This document shows positions 53,766-62,761 of a stretch of 64,000 nt of DNA, in pieces (within the stretch, counting starts at the first letter, position 1; each line of letters opens with the position of its first letter). The DNA comes from Flavobacteriales bacterium UBA6051 (lineage in GTDB: Bacteria > Bacteroidota > Bacteroidia > Flavobacteriales_D > Crocinitomicaceae), in assembly GCA_002427735.1 (NCBI GenBank), contig DIYP01000007.1:589397-653396 (forward strand), given 5' to 3'. The notes under the pieces were generated by a model. It was not told where the DNA came from and did not search any database. It saw only the letters and a program-made list of their open reading frames with translations. Position numbers and translations under genes: made by a program.

Positions 53766-54653
53766 TTAGAAATAAACAGCTTTGACGTTATCAATGTTTA
53801 TTTCTCCACTTGAATCTCCGTCATCCAAAGCAGCCTTGAAAGAGAATTCAAAATATTCCGCGTTCGGTGACCCTGATACGATTTCGCGTACGTCAATGTA
53901 GATTTTTTTCCAGCGTACTTCGCTATCAGATTGTGCGTTGATTTGGACGTTTGGATTATCAATAACACCGGAACTTCCAATCCCTAAAACTCCCGTAACC
54001 AAAGCATTTGTGGTATGATAGTCTATTTCAAGATAGCATTCTCGTCCTCTTGGAAGATCCATAACAAGCGATCCATTGTTATTGGCTACAGTAGATCCTG
54101 AATAAGAGTTCTGTGAATCATTTAATGAAATTCGACCGAAAAAACCTTCATTTATGGCAACATCAATATCTGCTGCATCATTTGTACGGATCAAAGCTGC
54201 AGCTGATGCTCCTCCATCGACAATATCGTATGACGCATCTTCAAAGTCTTCAATCCAGAACTGTGTCTGATCTTTATACCAGGTAATAGGATTAAGTGTA
54301 ACTACCTCATTTTTAACCAATGTAACGTTCGCCGAAAAAGGCTCCATAAATGGATAAATCTTCTTAGTGGCCGAAATACCATTATTCAACACGGTTGGAT
54401 AGATCGTTACTTCTCGATCACCATCCACTAGCACGGGGATTTTAAACGGCACTTCGAAAACACCAACCAGTTTATTGTCGATGTAGACCCAGGCATCTGT
54501 AATATTTTCGGTAAGTACACCAGTTGGATATTGAGAATTAGGGTTATCAACAAGTTGCCAATCAGTCACTTCAATCCACGCGGGATCGGGATTATTTTTA
54601 ACACAAGAAGCAAGCAAGAATGCAGTGCAAATGAGGAGTAATACTGTTTTCAT
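53766..54653 (-). CDS. Lipoprotein in the surface-polysaccharide operon
   Basis: 295 residues. Lipobox LLASC (Cys17). N-terminal beta module with WVYIDNKLVGVFEVPFKI and VTIYPTVLNNGISATK (PEGA/Ig-like), then a jelly-roll-like domain about 150-295 (WIEDFEDASYDIVDG, GRECYLEIDYHTTNALVTGV, INIDNVKAVYF) similar to carbohydrate-binding modules. The position between a dehydrogenase and a glycosylphosphotransferase suggests a role at the polysaccharide, but no function is known to me. Confidence 0.8.
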   Translation of the reverse strand: MKTVLLLICTAFLLASCVKNNPDPAWIEVTDWQLVDNPNSQYPTGVLTENITDAWVYIDNKLVGVFEVPFKIPVLVDGDREVTIYPTVLNNGISATKKIYPFMEPFSANVTLVKNEVVTLNPITWYKDQTQFWIEDFEDASYDIVDGGASAAALIRTNDAADIDVAINEGFFGRISLNDSQNSYSGSTVANNNGSLVMDLPRGRECYLEIDYHTTNALVTGVLGIGSSGVIDNPNVQINAQSDSEVRWKKIYIDVREIVSGSPNAEYFEFSFKAALDDGDSSGEINIDNVKAVYF

Positions 54654-54687
54654 AGTTTCTGTAGTACGCGTAAAACGAAAAAAATGA

Positions 54688-55686
54688 TCAGTTATTGTTC
54701 AGAACTTGGGTTGATGACGACTTTAATTTATCAACAATTTTCTGGGCCACATCCAAGGCCAGGTAGCCATCTTCAATCGGAACAATTGGTGTGGTATCAT
54801 TGACAACCGCATCGTAAAAGGTGCTCAACTCTTCCTTGATTGCATTTACCTCTTCAATTTCAGGTTTATCAAAGAGAACTTTTTTAACTGGCTTACCCTC
54901 CCCCATGTCGAAGACAACGTCGAAAGGATCAGGTTCACCTTCAATATTTTCCATGCGCACCACTTCCAATTCCTTCGTTAAAAAGTCTACGCTGATGTAC
55001 GCATCTTTCTGGAAAAAGCGTGACTTACGCATGTTCTTCATTGAAATTCTGCTTGCCGTAAGATTCGCTACACAGCCATTGTCGAACTCAATTCGTGCAT
55101 TGGCAATATCGGGCGTATCACTAACCACAGAAACACCAGATGCTGAAATTCTGCGAACACCAGATTTTACAACACTTAAAATGGCATCCAGATCGTGAAT
55201 CATTAAATCCAGTACTACAGGAACGTCCGTTCCACGCGGATTGAATTGAGCCAGACGGTGCGTCTCGATAAACATTGGATTACTCAAAAACGGCTGAGCC
55301 GCCTGAAATGCAGGATTAAACCGCTCCACGTGTCCAACTTGTACCTTAACTCCTGCTTCATGCGCCAGATTGATCAAAGCGCGCGCCTCATCTACCGTTT
55401 CAGTCACTGGTTTTTCGATAAATACGTGCTTACTGCTTCTCAAAGCTTTCGATGCGCAATCAAAGTGAGAAATGGTTGGTGTTACGATGTCTACGCAGTC
55501 TACTTCCTCTAACAAGCTATCCACACTATCAAAACGCTTAATATTAAACGTTTCAATCGCTGTTACTGCGTTTTCATCATTGGGATCAAAAAAACCAACA
55601 AATTCAAACTTGTCATTCAATTCAAGCAATAATCGAATATGAATTTTTCCCAAGTGGCCCGCGCCGAGAACACCTACTTTTAGCAT
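54688..55686 (-). CDS. Gfo/Idh/MocA-family oxidoreductase
   Basis: 332 residues. Rossmann GxGxxG (VGVLGAGHLGKIHIRLL), the EKP motif (HVFIEKPVTETVDEA) and the His-region MIHDLDAILS of the second domain. NAD(P)-dependent dehydrogenases of this family modify nucleotide sugars (for example UDP-GlcNAc or UDP-GlcNAcA oxidases). As first gene of the operon with a glycosylphosphotransferase it likely makes a sugar for the surface glycan (inference). Confidence 0.9.
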   Translation of the reverse strand: MLKVGVLGAGHLGKIHIRLLLELNDKFEFVGFFDPNDENAVTAIETFNIKRFDSVDSLLEEVDCVDIVTPTISHFDCASKALRSSKHVFIEKPVTETVDEARALINLAHEAGVKVQVGHVERFNPAFQAAQPFLSNPMFIETHRLAQFNPRGTDVPVVLDLMIHDLDAILSVVKSGVRRISASGVSVVSDTPDIANARIEFDNGCVANLTASRISMKNMRKSRFFQKDAYISVDFLTKELEVVRMENIEGEPDPFDVVFDMGEGKPVKKVLFDKPEIEEVNAIKEELSTFYDAVVNDTTPIVPIEDGYLALDVAQKIVDKLKSSSTQVLNNN

Positions 55687-55702
55687 ATTTCACCTTTTGT
55701 GG

Positions 55703-55710
55703 CAAAAATA
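55703..55710 (-). promoter_or_regulatory. -7 promoter box for the polysaccharide operon
   Basis: TATTTTTG on the minus strand, 17 bp upstream of the dehydrogenase start; no well-placed TTG can be found. Confidence 0.45.
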
Positions 55711-55789
55711 CAAGAGATTGCGGATTGATACCCTAGGTTTTATCAAAGGTTATCAACAGAATTTTATGAATGAATTGAAGCGGCTTGCC

Positions 55790-56302
55790 TTAGTTTAATT
55801 GATTCTTCGCATTGAGATTCAACCCCGAATAATATCCTGTAGATTTATCTGAGTAGAGTTTAGTAAGCGTTGTTATTTGACCTGTGTGATATGAAAAGTG
55901 CTCTAAAACATGCACCATTACTGAAAACCCTGATACTTTAAAATCCTGTATTACAAACTGTTGTTCGAAAACATCATCAGGAAGCTCCTGAAGGCAGTTT
56001 TGAAGTTTTACCTTTAAATTCTCGAGCAGAAAAATGAAATCACTCTTTCGGATATTAGTATGGATAATGAACTCGTCGTCTCTATTTCGATTGTCCTCTT
56101 CACCTCCCAATCCGGATAAAATCCATTGTCGTGCATTCCCGCACAAATGAAGAATCAAGCATCCAACAGACGGAATATTACCATTAGGCGATTCCCATAT
56201 CTCCTTGTCATCCAGCATAGATAAGCACTTGTATATGCGTGGATAAGACTCTTCGAATACGCGTAATTCAAACTCTTTGACAATATGATTTTTCAACTTC
56301 AT
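55790..56302 (-). CDS. DinB-like four-helix protein
   Basis: 170 residues. CLILHLCGNARQWILSG and HVLEHFSYHTGQITTLTKLY hold the His triad for a metal, as in DinB/DUF1572-type proteins. Those are thiol-dependent transferases or hydrolases of unknown substrate. It is not closely like the YfiT-type protein at 60.7 kb, so the two are separate. Stands alone. Confidence 0.85.
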   Translation of the reverse strand: MKLKNHIVKEFELRVFEESYPRIYKCLSMLDDKEIWESPNGNIPSVGCLILHLCGNARQWILSGLGGEEDNRNRDDEFIIHTNIRKSDFIFLLENLKVKLQNCLQELPDDVFEQQFVIQDFKVSGFSVMVHVLEHFSYHTGQITTLTKLYSDKSTGYYSGLNLNAKNQLN

Positions 56303-56381
56303 AATTCACTCAATTCCACTCTTCTACTGTAGTGAAGATAAAAAAATTGAACTGTTTAATTAGAATATTTGAGGAAATACA

Positions 56382-56389
56382 TATCTTTG
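56382..56389 (+). promoter_or_regulatory. -7 promoter box for tRNA-His
   Basis: TATCTTTG, matching TAnnTTTG, 52 bases before the tRNA; no TTG at the expected distance. Confidence 0.45.
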
Positions 56390-56441
56390 CCACCGCTTCA
56401 CTAGTTATTAACAGCTAAGTTGAAAATAGAGAAGTAAACAT

Positions 56442-56516
56442 GGTGGTTGTAGCTCAGTTGGTTAGAGCATCGGTTTGTGGTACCGAGGGTCGTGGGTTCG
56501 AGCCCCATCTTCCACC
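56442..56516 (+). tRNA. tRNA-His (GTG anticodon)
   Basis: Cloverleaf: G-1 (56442) paired with C73, D arm GCTC...GAGC, anticodon stem TCGGT/ACCGA with loop TTGTGGT (anticodon GTG), T arm GTGGG/CCCAT with loop TTCGAGC. The extra 5' G and C73 are the His identity set and are both encoded. CCA is not encoded. Odd: acceptor strands GTGGTTG and CTTCCAC leave two adjacent T-T mismatches at positions 5:68 and 6:67. A terminator follows. Confidence 0.93.
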
Positions 56517-56517
56517 C

Positions 56518-56551
56518 AAAAAAGGTCTTAGTCTTCACTAAGACCTTTTTT
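56518..56551 (+). terminator. Terminator after tRNA-His
   Basis: 14-bp perfect stem (56518-56531 with 56538-56551), loop TCTTCA, ending in a T run. Confidence 0.92.
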
Positions 56552-56616
56552 ATTTGAATGAAGATCTACGAGCAACTTACGGCTATGCTTGCGTTGCGCT
56601 TGTCTTCAATGAGTTA

Positions 56617-58170
56617 CTAATGGATTCCTCCCATCTTCTTTTTAACAAATGGTGAAATGATGATTGCCATCACACCTATGCATAGTGTGATAAGTCCAAT
56701 ACCGGCAAAAACTGAAACGTATGAATATAATTGAAGGTATTTTTCACTACCGTTTGCAAGAGAGTCAAAATGAATACCTGTAATCTCAGGGACAATATCC
56801 TTAAATACACCTCGGGTAAAAACACTTTCTTCACCAGGCGAGACTGCCGTTAAACTGGCCACTTTTCCGGCAAAAAAATGCCCATAAAAAGATGCTAAAA
56901 ACCAGACTCCCATTAAAAATGAAACAAATTTTTTCGGAGCAAGTTCTGTCACTTTAGATAAGCCAACAGGAGATAAACACAGCTCACCTATTGTATATAT
57001 AAAAACACCAACTACGAGGAAAATCATTGGTACCTGCGCTTCATCATTCACACTATTCGATGAAAATCCAAAAATGAGAAACCCTATACCGACTAATGCC
57101 AGTCCTAAGCCCATTTTGAAAGGCGAAATTGGATTTGCCTTGATTTTAGAAAGGTAACTCCAGAGCCAACTAAAAGGTATCGCCAGAAGGATTATATACG
57201 CTGAATTTAAGCTATTGGATTGAGAGGCATTGATCCATTTAAGATCAATGTTTCTTTCAGCGAACAACGTTAAGGAGGAGCCAGCTTGTTCAAATACGAT
57301 AAAAAAGATACAGGCTAATGACGTGAAATAAACAAGTACCAATAACCGTCCCCTTTCAATTGAAGTCGCTTTTCTGTAAATATAGATTAGTACGAATAGT
57401 ATGGCGAAACTAACCAGCCAGATTAGATAATGTTCAAGTTCATTAAACTTTACAATAAGTGCCATGATTGGCACTAAGACTAAAGCTCCCAGAGTAATGA
57501 GTTTTCCAAAGTTTAATGGCCCGATTTTCTTTTCGTAGAGATCTCGATTAGAAACATCGCCATTTTTACCAAATACTCCCCTATTTGATGCGTGATTGAA
57601 AACAAAAAGACCGATCAACATGCCAAACCCTGCTAATGCGAAGCCATAATGCCAACCATAAGTCATTCCCAACCAGCCGCAAAGCAATGGTGCAACCCAT
57701 CCACCAATATTCACTCCCATGTAGAAGATCATAAATCCGGCATCTCTTCGATTGTCTCCTTCGTTATACAAACTGCCAACCAGAGATGATATATTTGGCT
57801 TGAAAAATCCATTCCCAACGATCAGAAACGCAAGAGCTAAATAAAAGGTAATTGGGTGTTCTATGGTTAAAACGAAATGTCCTACGGCCATTAAAATACC
57901 TCCCAGAATAATGGATTTCTTATAACCAAGAATTCGGTCTGCCAGCATCCCTCCTATCAGTGGAGTCAGGTAAACCAACGAGCCATAAGCTGCAAAAACT
58001 CCAAATGACATTTCATCACTGTACAATAGATAGTCTGTCATGTAGAGCATAAGCAATGCTCTCATTCCATAAAAGGAAAATCGCTCCCAAAGTTCCGCAA
58101 AGAATAAATAAAAAAGTCCTTTTGGATGTCCGAATAATGTTTTGTGTTGGGCTAAATCATTCATGTTCAA
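56617..58170 (-). CDS. POT-family peptide transporter
   Basis: 517 residues, about 12-14 helices. ELWERFSFYGMRALLMLY is the ExxERFxYY-type motif for proton coupling; FMIFYMGVNIGGWVAPLLCG and GIGFLIFGF follow the POT layout. It imports di- and tripeptides with protons. No neighbouring peptidase, though the M1 aminopeptidase at 6 kb could provide substrate. The region upstream (58229-58274) holds a cluster of TTGTGA sites. Confidence 0.93.
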   Translation of the reverse strand: MNMNDLAQHKTLFGHPKGLFYLFFAELWERFSFYGMRALLMLYMTDYLLYSDEMSFGVFAAYGSLVYLTPLIGGMLADRILGYKKSIILGGILMAVGHFVLTIEHPITFYLALAFLIVGNGFFKPNISSLVGSLYNEGDNRRDAGFMIFYMGVNIGGWVAPLLCGWLGMTYGWHYGFALAGFGMLIGLFVFNHASNRGVFGKNGDVSNRDLYEKKIGPLNFGKLITLGALVLVPIMALIVKFNELEHYLIWLVSFAILFVLIYIYRKATSIERGRLLVLVYFTSLACIFFIVFEQAGSSLTLFAERNIDLKWINASQSNSLNSAYIILLAIPFSWLWSYLSKIKANPISPFKMGLGLALVGIGFLIFGFSSNSVNDEAQVPMIFLVVGVFIYTIGELCLSPVGLSKVTELAPKKFVSFLMGVWFLASFYGHFFAGKVASLTAVSPGEESVFTRGVFKDIVPEITGIHFDSLANGSEKYLQLYSYVSVFAGIGLITLCIGVMAIIISPFVKKKMGGIH

Positions 58171-58228
58171 TATCAGTTTTAAATGTTAACTGAAGCAAGA
58201 ACACGAATGAGGCGTTGAATTCTAATAA

Positions 58229-58274
58229 TTGTGAGTAACAATAATCACAAGTTGGTATTTGTGATCAATTGTGA
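58229..58274. promoter_or_regulatory. Cluster of TTGTGA half-sites upstream of the POT gene
   Basis: TTGTGA at 58229, 58259 and 58269 and its complement TCACAA at 58245, i.e. four half-sites in 46 bp, with the last two spaced by exactly 10 bp. They sit 59-104 bp upstream of the transporter's ATG on the minus strand. This resembles CRP/FNR-type half-sites (TGTGA), but the dyad spacing (10 bp) is wider than the classical 6. Confidence 0.4.
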
Positions 58275-58308
58275 CTAGCTAAAAATCATTGATAATTAGA
58301 TGATTACA

Positions 58309-59451
58309 TCAATTTTGAATGAACTCTTTGTATTTTTCATTATCCACATTATGAATGAATTCGTTGAGTAAAGCTGTGTCTATGTCAATAAATTTTGGAA
58401 TAAATCGCAATCGGTATTTGGCTTGACCGATGAAAGTAAAAAGATCATTGCGATTCAATTTTTCATCATTCTCTAGGGCTAGAATATCATTGATGTTATC
58501 AATAATTCTCGATAAGTATGTTTGGCTAGGAATTTCTCCACCAGCATAAACTTCAATACACATATCTTTCTCTTGCGCATACTTTCTGCGAATAGCGAAT
58601 TTCAGAAGATTGTTGAATTGCGTTGTTTTACTTCCAAATTCAATCTGCTGGTTTTCAATTCCTTTAGAGGGAATAGAAATGTTTACTTGGTTCCAATCCG
58701 TGAAGTGGATTTTCATCGTCACCACATTAGGTGTCTGGGCCAATTCTATCACCCAACTTGTCCCAAGTACAAGGAATATTGAAATCAAGCCTGTTTTGGC
58801 TACAATCTTAATAAGGTCATTGTAGAAACTCAATGATTCGATATGAAAAACTTGTGGCAACTGAGATACAAAGAGCAATACAATGACGACCAATGAAACG
58901 ATGGAGACCAGTTTCATTTTTCTATGTCTGAATGTTCTGAACAAAGAAATGGCAAGAAGCCAAGAAAGCAACAAGGACAATAATAAGTCTGGAATCACAC
59001 TGTATCGAACGCCATAAGTACTTATTTTATCATTGAAAATAACGGCCAGAATAAAAGACAGAATTGACAATCCGATTAGAAAGAAGATAATATTCTTCGC
59101 GTTTCTTTCATTATTGTACAGATATGAGGGAGAATGATCAAGATAGAATAAAGCGAGAATAAGAAAAAAGCTGTTGAGAATCGAAAGAATATTTTGACTG
59201 ATTAGAATTATCCACTCATTATCAGCTGCTGAAAAAGTAAAATAAGTGAGTATCGCAGATGAGCTCCAAACGAATAGAGATAGACTTAAGTAAATCAGGC
59301 CCTTATCAACACGCTTAATAGATATTTCATGCGAAAGCTGCTTTTTAAAATAGCGCTGAACCGCAGACCAAATTGCTAACAATAACAAAGCACCTATGAG
59401 CGAAATAAATGTTTCAGAAAGAAGATAAAACTCGTGTTGAAAGTTGCGCAT
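58309..59451 (-). CDS. Membrane protein with seven to eight helices, unknown
   Basis: 380 residues. Hydrophobic segments lie from about 10 to 235 (seven or eight helices), then a cytoplasmic or periplasmic domain (about 240-380) rich in charged residues, MKIHFTDWNQVNISIPSKGI and FIGQAKYRLRFIPKFIDIDT. The layout is like a sensor (7TM plus a domain), but I see no kinase or cyclase motif. Not recognised. It may share the upstream region with the transporter on the same strand. Confidence 0.75.
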   Translation of the reverse strand: MRNFQHEFYLLSETFISLIGALLLLAIWSAVQRYFKKQLSHEISIKRVDKGLIYLSLSLFVWSSSAILTYFTFSAADNEWIILISQNILSILNSFFLILALFYLDHSPSYLYNNERNAKNIIFFLIGLSILSFILAVIFNDKISTYGVRYSVIPDLLLSLLLSWLLAISLFRTFRHRKMKLVSIVSLVVIVLLFVSQLPQVFHIESLSFYNDLIKIVAKTGLISIFLVLGTSWVIELAQTPNVVTMKIHFTDWNQVNISIPSKGIENQQIEFGSKTTQFNNLLKFAIRRKYAQEKDMCIEVYAGGEIPSQTYLSRIIDNINDILALENDEKLNRNDLFTFIGQAKYRLRFIPKFIDIDTALLNEFIHNVDNEKYKEFIQN

Positions 59452-59599
59452 AGCCTCATAAAATCTTACCCTAATATCGACTTTTTTATTTCAATTGACA
59501 TAAAAAGTGATTCGGAGTGTTTACGGAAAAGAAATATACAGGGAGATTTATAAACATGTATCTTTAGCTGAAATAAAATGCCACAGCGTTTTGCATATC

Positions 59600-60652
59600 A
59601 TGGACAAACATTTGAAAGCAATTACACACATATCTTTTCTGATTTTATTCCTTACCGTATTTTTTTCATCCTGGGGTCAAAAAGACAAAGTATACACATC
59701 TCTTGAAGAAGCATTGCAAACCCCTCTCAACGTTTATAAATTAGACATTGGCCTTCAAGGAATAGAACACCTTCCGGAATCGATTGGTCGACTGAAAAAT
59801 CTTACCGAATTAAATTTAAGCCGCAACGAGCTAGTTGAGCTTCCCGATTCTATTTGTGCATTGACAAATTTGACCAAGTTGGTTCTTCTATTCAATAAGC
59901 TTGAAGTTCTACCGAATTCTATCGGTAACCTTTCAAATCTGACCGATTTGTACATGGATCAAAATCGAATTTCAGAACTTCCTAATTCTATTGGTGAACT
60001 TACTAAGTTAACTGAACTGTGCGTTAGTCATAATGCCTTAAAAACACTTCCTGAAAGCGTAGGAAACTTAAAGAATTTAACCAAGCTTCACTTGGGCTCA
60101 AATGAAATTGTTCAGCTCCCTTCTTCTCTTCATAAATTACAAGCCGTAACGCATATTGATTTGGTCTACAATAAGCTAAATAAGTTCCCAGAAGCACTTG
60201 TTAAAATATATAGTCTGGAAAACCTTGAAATGGGAAATAATGAATTGGTAAACGTCTCTGATTCTATTGGAAGTTTAATTCATTTAAAAAGTCTGCTGCT
60301 GGGTCATAATAGAATTACGCTGATTCCAGCTTCTATTGGGAAGCTTAAAAGTCTGGAAATGCTCAAACTTCACCAAAACAAAATTACTTCGCTTCCAGTC
60401 ACCATAGGAGAACTTAAAAACTTAACGACGTTACATTTAAATTCGAATAAACTGATGGAACTGCCTTCAACCATGGGCAAGCTTACCAACATGTCCTACC
60501 TAAACCTCAGGCAAAACCAACTCACGGAACTGCCATTGGAAATAAGGAATATGACGAGTCTATCAAAACTTCGATTAACGTTTAACCCAATTACTGAAAA
60601 TCAAAAAGTCAAGCTTAAAAAGCTTTTACCCAATTGCAAAATTGAATATTAG
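59600..60652 (+). CDS. Leucine-rich-repeat secreted protein
   Basis: 350 residues from the ATG at 59600, where a signal peptide begins (HLKAITHISFLILFLTVF); upstream in-frame codons carry no signal. Then twelve tandem 23-residue LRRs of the form LPNSIGNLSNLTDLYMDQNR, typical of the plant-like / bacterial-type (Leu-Pro-x-x-(I/L)-G) class. The regular array makes a curved solenoid for protein binding. No sorting domain follows the repeats (ends VKLKKLLPNCKIEY), so it is probably periplasmic or secreted by another way. Confidence 0.9.
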   Translation: MDKHLKAITHISFLILFLTVFFSSWGQKDKVYTSLEEALQTPLNVYKLDIGLQGIEHLPESIGRLKNLTELNLSRNELVELPDSICALTNLTKLVLLFNKLEVLPNSIGNLSNLTDLYMDQNRISELPNSIGELTKLTELCVSHNALKTLPESVGNLKNLTKLHLGSNEIVQLPSSLHKLQAVTHIDLVYNKLNKFPEALVKIYSLENLEMGNNELVNVSDSIGSLIHLKSLLLGHNRITLIPASIGKLKSLEMLKLHQNKITSLPVTIGELKNLTTLHLNSNKLMELPSTMGKLTNMSYLNLRQNQLTELPLEIRNMTSLSKLRLTFNPITENQKVKLKKLLPNCKIEY

Positions 60653-60675
60653 AACGATTTGCTGCAAACACTATT

Positions 60676-61215
60676 ATGGACATTGAAAAACTAAAATTCC
60701 CAATCGGAGAATATATTCCTGACAAAAAACCGAGTAAAGTACTACTTCAACAATGGATAGAAGATATTGAGCGTTTTCCTGAAAGAGTTGAACAACTTGT
60801 CAAACATATTTCTTCAGAAAAACTAAGTTGGAAGTATAGACCAAATGGATGGATGGTTAAGCAGGTAATACACCATTGTGCGGATAGTCACATGAATAGT
60901 ATCATTCGGTTTAAACTTGCCATGACTGAAGATTCACCAACAATAAGACCCTATTACGAGGATAGATGGGCCAAGTTAGATGACTCATTAACCGATGAAA
61001 TAGAAGAATCCTTAATGCTTTTAAAAGGGCTCCACAGCAAATGGGTTCGACTTTTGAAAAGCTTGACAGAAGAACAACTCGAGATGGAATTTATTCACCC
61101 CGAGCATGAACTAAAATTCAACATTGCTGAAAATATAGGGAATTACGCATGGCACTGCAACCACCATCTGGCACATATAAAAAATGGGATTAACTCAATG
61201 GGGAAGTTTAATTAA
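60676..61215 (+). CDS. YfiT-type DinB metal-dependent protein
   Basis: 179 residues. LKFPIGEYIP opens the YfiT family; VIHHCADSHMN and YAWHCNHHLAHI hold the His residues of the metal site. Bacillus homologues (BstA, YfiT) are bacillithiol S-transferases or putative metal-dependent hydrolases. Which thiol is used here is not shown. Located 23 bp after the LRR gene and perhaps co-transcribed. Confidence 0.88.
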   Translation: MDIEKLKFPIGEYIPDKKPSKVLLQQWIEDIERFPERVEQLVKHISSEKLSWKYRPNGWMVKQVIHHCADSHMNSIIRFKLAMTEDSPTIRPYYEDRWAKLDDSLTDEIEESLMLLKGLHSKWVRLLKSLTEEQLEMEFIHPEHELKFNIAENIGNYAWHCNHHLAHIKNGINSMGKFN

Positions 61216-61322
61216 GAACGTCTTAGTTTAAATCATTTCTGACCTGGGACTCAAATTTTAATTGGATCTATTCAGGATGTGGCTATCCATTTTCGTCCCT
61301 AACTCGAATTCAATAGACAACT

Positions 61323-61691
61323 ATGTTGAAAAGTAAATTATTTCTCTGGTTATTCTCAGTAATTGCTGGCCTTGCCTTAGGGATCTTCATTTATTCATAC
61401 AGCGTATGGACAACCAACATTCCTGTTGTGTTTTCCGGCTACTGGTTTGGGATGTCTAATTTCAATATGGTTTTTATAATTACAGGGCTCGTCCTGCTGA
61501 CTTATCTCGCCTTCTTAATTGTCTTGTTGTTCAATAGGAATATCCATTCAAGATTAAAAGTGTGGTTAGTAGTGGGAATGTTAGTTATAGCGGGATTGAC
61601 CAAATTTACTTTGTCATTCAGTCAACAATTTCAAGAAACAAACAGATTAGACATTGAAACGGATTGGGAACAACTGAATAATGAATATTGA
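61323..61691 (+). CDS. Small three-helix membrane protein
   Basis: 122 residues, helices at about 6-26, 48-68 and 80-99, with an acidic, non-membrane tail (QETNRLDIETDWEQLNNEY). Not recognised. It lies alone between the YfiT and GNAT genes. Confidence 0.65.
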   Translation: MLKSKLFLWLFSVIAGLALGIFIYSYSVWTTNIPVVFSGYWFGMSNFNMVFIITGLVLLTYLAFLIVLLFNRNIHSRLKVWLVVGMLVIAGLTKFTLSFSQQFQETNRLDIETDWEQLNNEY

Positions 61692-61772
61692 TCCGATCTT
61701 ATTGGCGGAAAACATTCATCTAATACTCGAACTACCAATAGCCATCTTATCTTTGTGGAAAGAACCGCTTAG

Positions 61773-62288
61773 ATGATTAAGATAAAACCAGCAAAAGAAC
61801 AGGAAGCGCAGTTACTCGCGTTGCTCGCGACAGTCACCTATGCTGAGTCCCATGGGCATTTTATCGAGGACCAGGAAGACTTAAAGAATTATTTACAATC
61901 TGCGTTCTCCGTAGCCACAGTTACACAAGAACTTGCGGACGAACAAAACCTATTCTATATTATTTATGTCGATGAACTTCCTGTTGGATATGCCAAACTT
62001 GTCCTAAATGCATTCCATGAAAACGCTTCGGTAAAAACTAGTTGTAGACTGGAGCGGATTTATGTTCTGGCAGATTACATACCACTAAAGCTGGGTCAGC
62101 AACTGCTTGATTACATGGAAGAAGAAGCAAAGAAACTAGCGCTTGAAGAAATGTGGCTTTCGGTATACGTCAAAAACAAAAGAGCCATCCGTTTTTATGA
62201 GAAGAATAATTTCCACATCGTAGGAGAACTCATGTTTTCAGTAAACGGAAAAGATTATGACAATCATGTTCTTTCAAAAAAATTGTAA
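61773..62288 (+). CDS. GNAT-family N-acetyltransferase
   Basis: 171 residues. ERIYVLADYIPLKLGQQLLD is the acetyl-CoA loop region, in a slightly diverged form (LKLGQQL in place of RGxGxG). Then LEEMWLSVYVKNKRAIRFYE and NNFHIVGE close the fold. PaiA/SpeG-like; substrate unknown. Followed after one base by a flavin-fold gene. Confidence 0.88.
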   Translation: MIKIKPAKEQEAQLLALLATVTYAESHGHFIEDQEDLKNYLQSAFSVATVTQELADEQNLFYIIYVDELPVGYAKLVLNAFHENASVKTSCRLERIYVLADYIPLKLGQQLLDYMEEEAKKLALEEMWLSVYVKNKRAIRFYEKNNFHIVGELMFSVNGKDYDNHVLSKKL

Positions 62289-62289
62289 A

Positions 62290-62742
62290 ATGAAACTAAG
62301 TAACGAAATAAAAGAAGCAATAGAGAAAAGCGTATTGTGTTGGCTGGCAACAGCGTCAAAAGAGGGCATCCCAAATGTTTCACCAAAAGAAATATTCGCT
62401 CATTACGATTCCAACAAAATCATTGTCGCAAACATCGCTTCACCGGGGACTATCCAAAATATTTTGTCGAATAAAAATGTAGCCATAAGCTTCATCGATA
62501 TTCTTGTCCAAAAAGGTTTTCAGCTCAAAGGAACAGCCCGCATTATAGAAAAAAACCACGCCGACTTTCAGGATAGAGAAAAGCCTTTGATTGCCATGAC
62601 ACAAGGAAAATTTCCATTCAACTCTATTACGGAAATTTCCGTAGAACAAGTAAAACCGATTATTGCTCCAAAGTACCTTCTATATCCGGAAACTACTGAG
62701 CAAGAGCAAATCGACAGTGCCAAAAAGATGTATAATCTTTAA
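62290..62742 (+). CDS. Pyridoxamine 5'-phosphate oxidase family protein
   Basis: 150 residues from the ATG at 62290 (an in-frame ATG at 62257 lies inside the GNAT gene). KSVLCWLATASKEGIPNVSP, then KIIVANIASPGTIQNILS and FQLKGTARIIEK: the split-barrel flavin-binding fold. Members bind FMN or F420 or act without cofactor. Immediately downstream of the GNAT gene and in one transcript by position. Confidence 0.88.
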   Translation: MKLSNEIKEAIEKSVLCWLATASKEGIPNVSPKEIFAHYDSNKIIVANIASPGTIQNILSNKNVAISFIDILVQKGFQLKGTARIIEKNHADFQDREKPLIAMTQGKFPFNSITEISVEQVKPIIAPKYLLYPETTEQEQIDSAKKMYNL

Positions 62743-62761
62743 GATCTTTCTTCAAAACTCT

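Noticed and set aside
62257..62289. Longer N-terminus for the PNPOx-like protein
   Set aside because: Those codons overlap the GNAT gene in another frame and add nothing to the split-barrel fold; the ATG at 62290 fits better.
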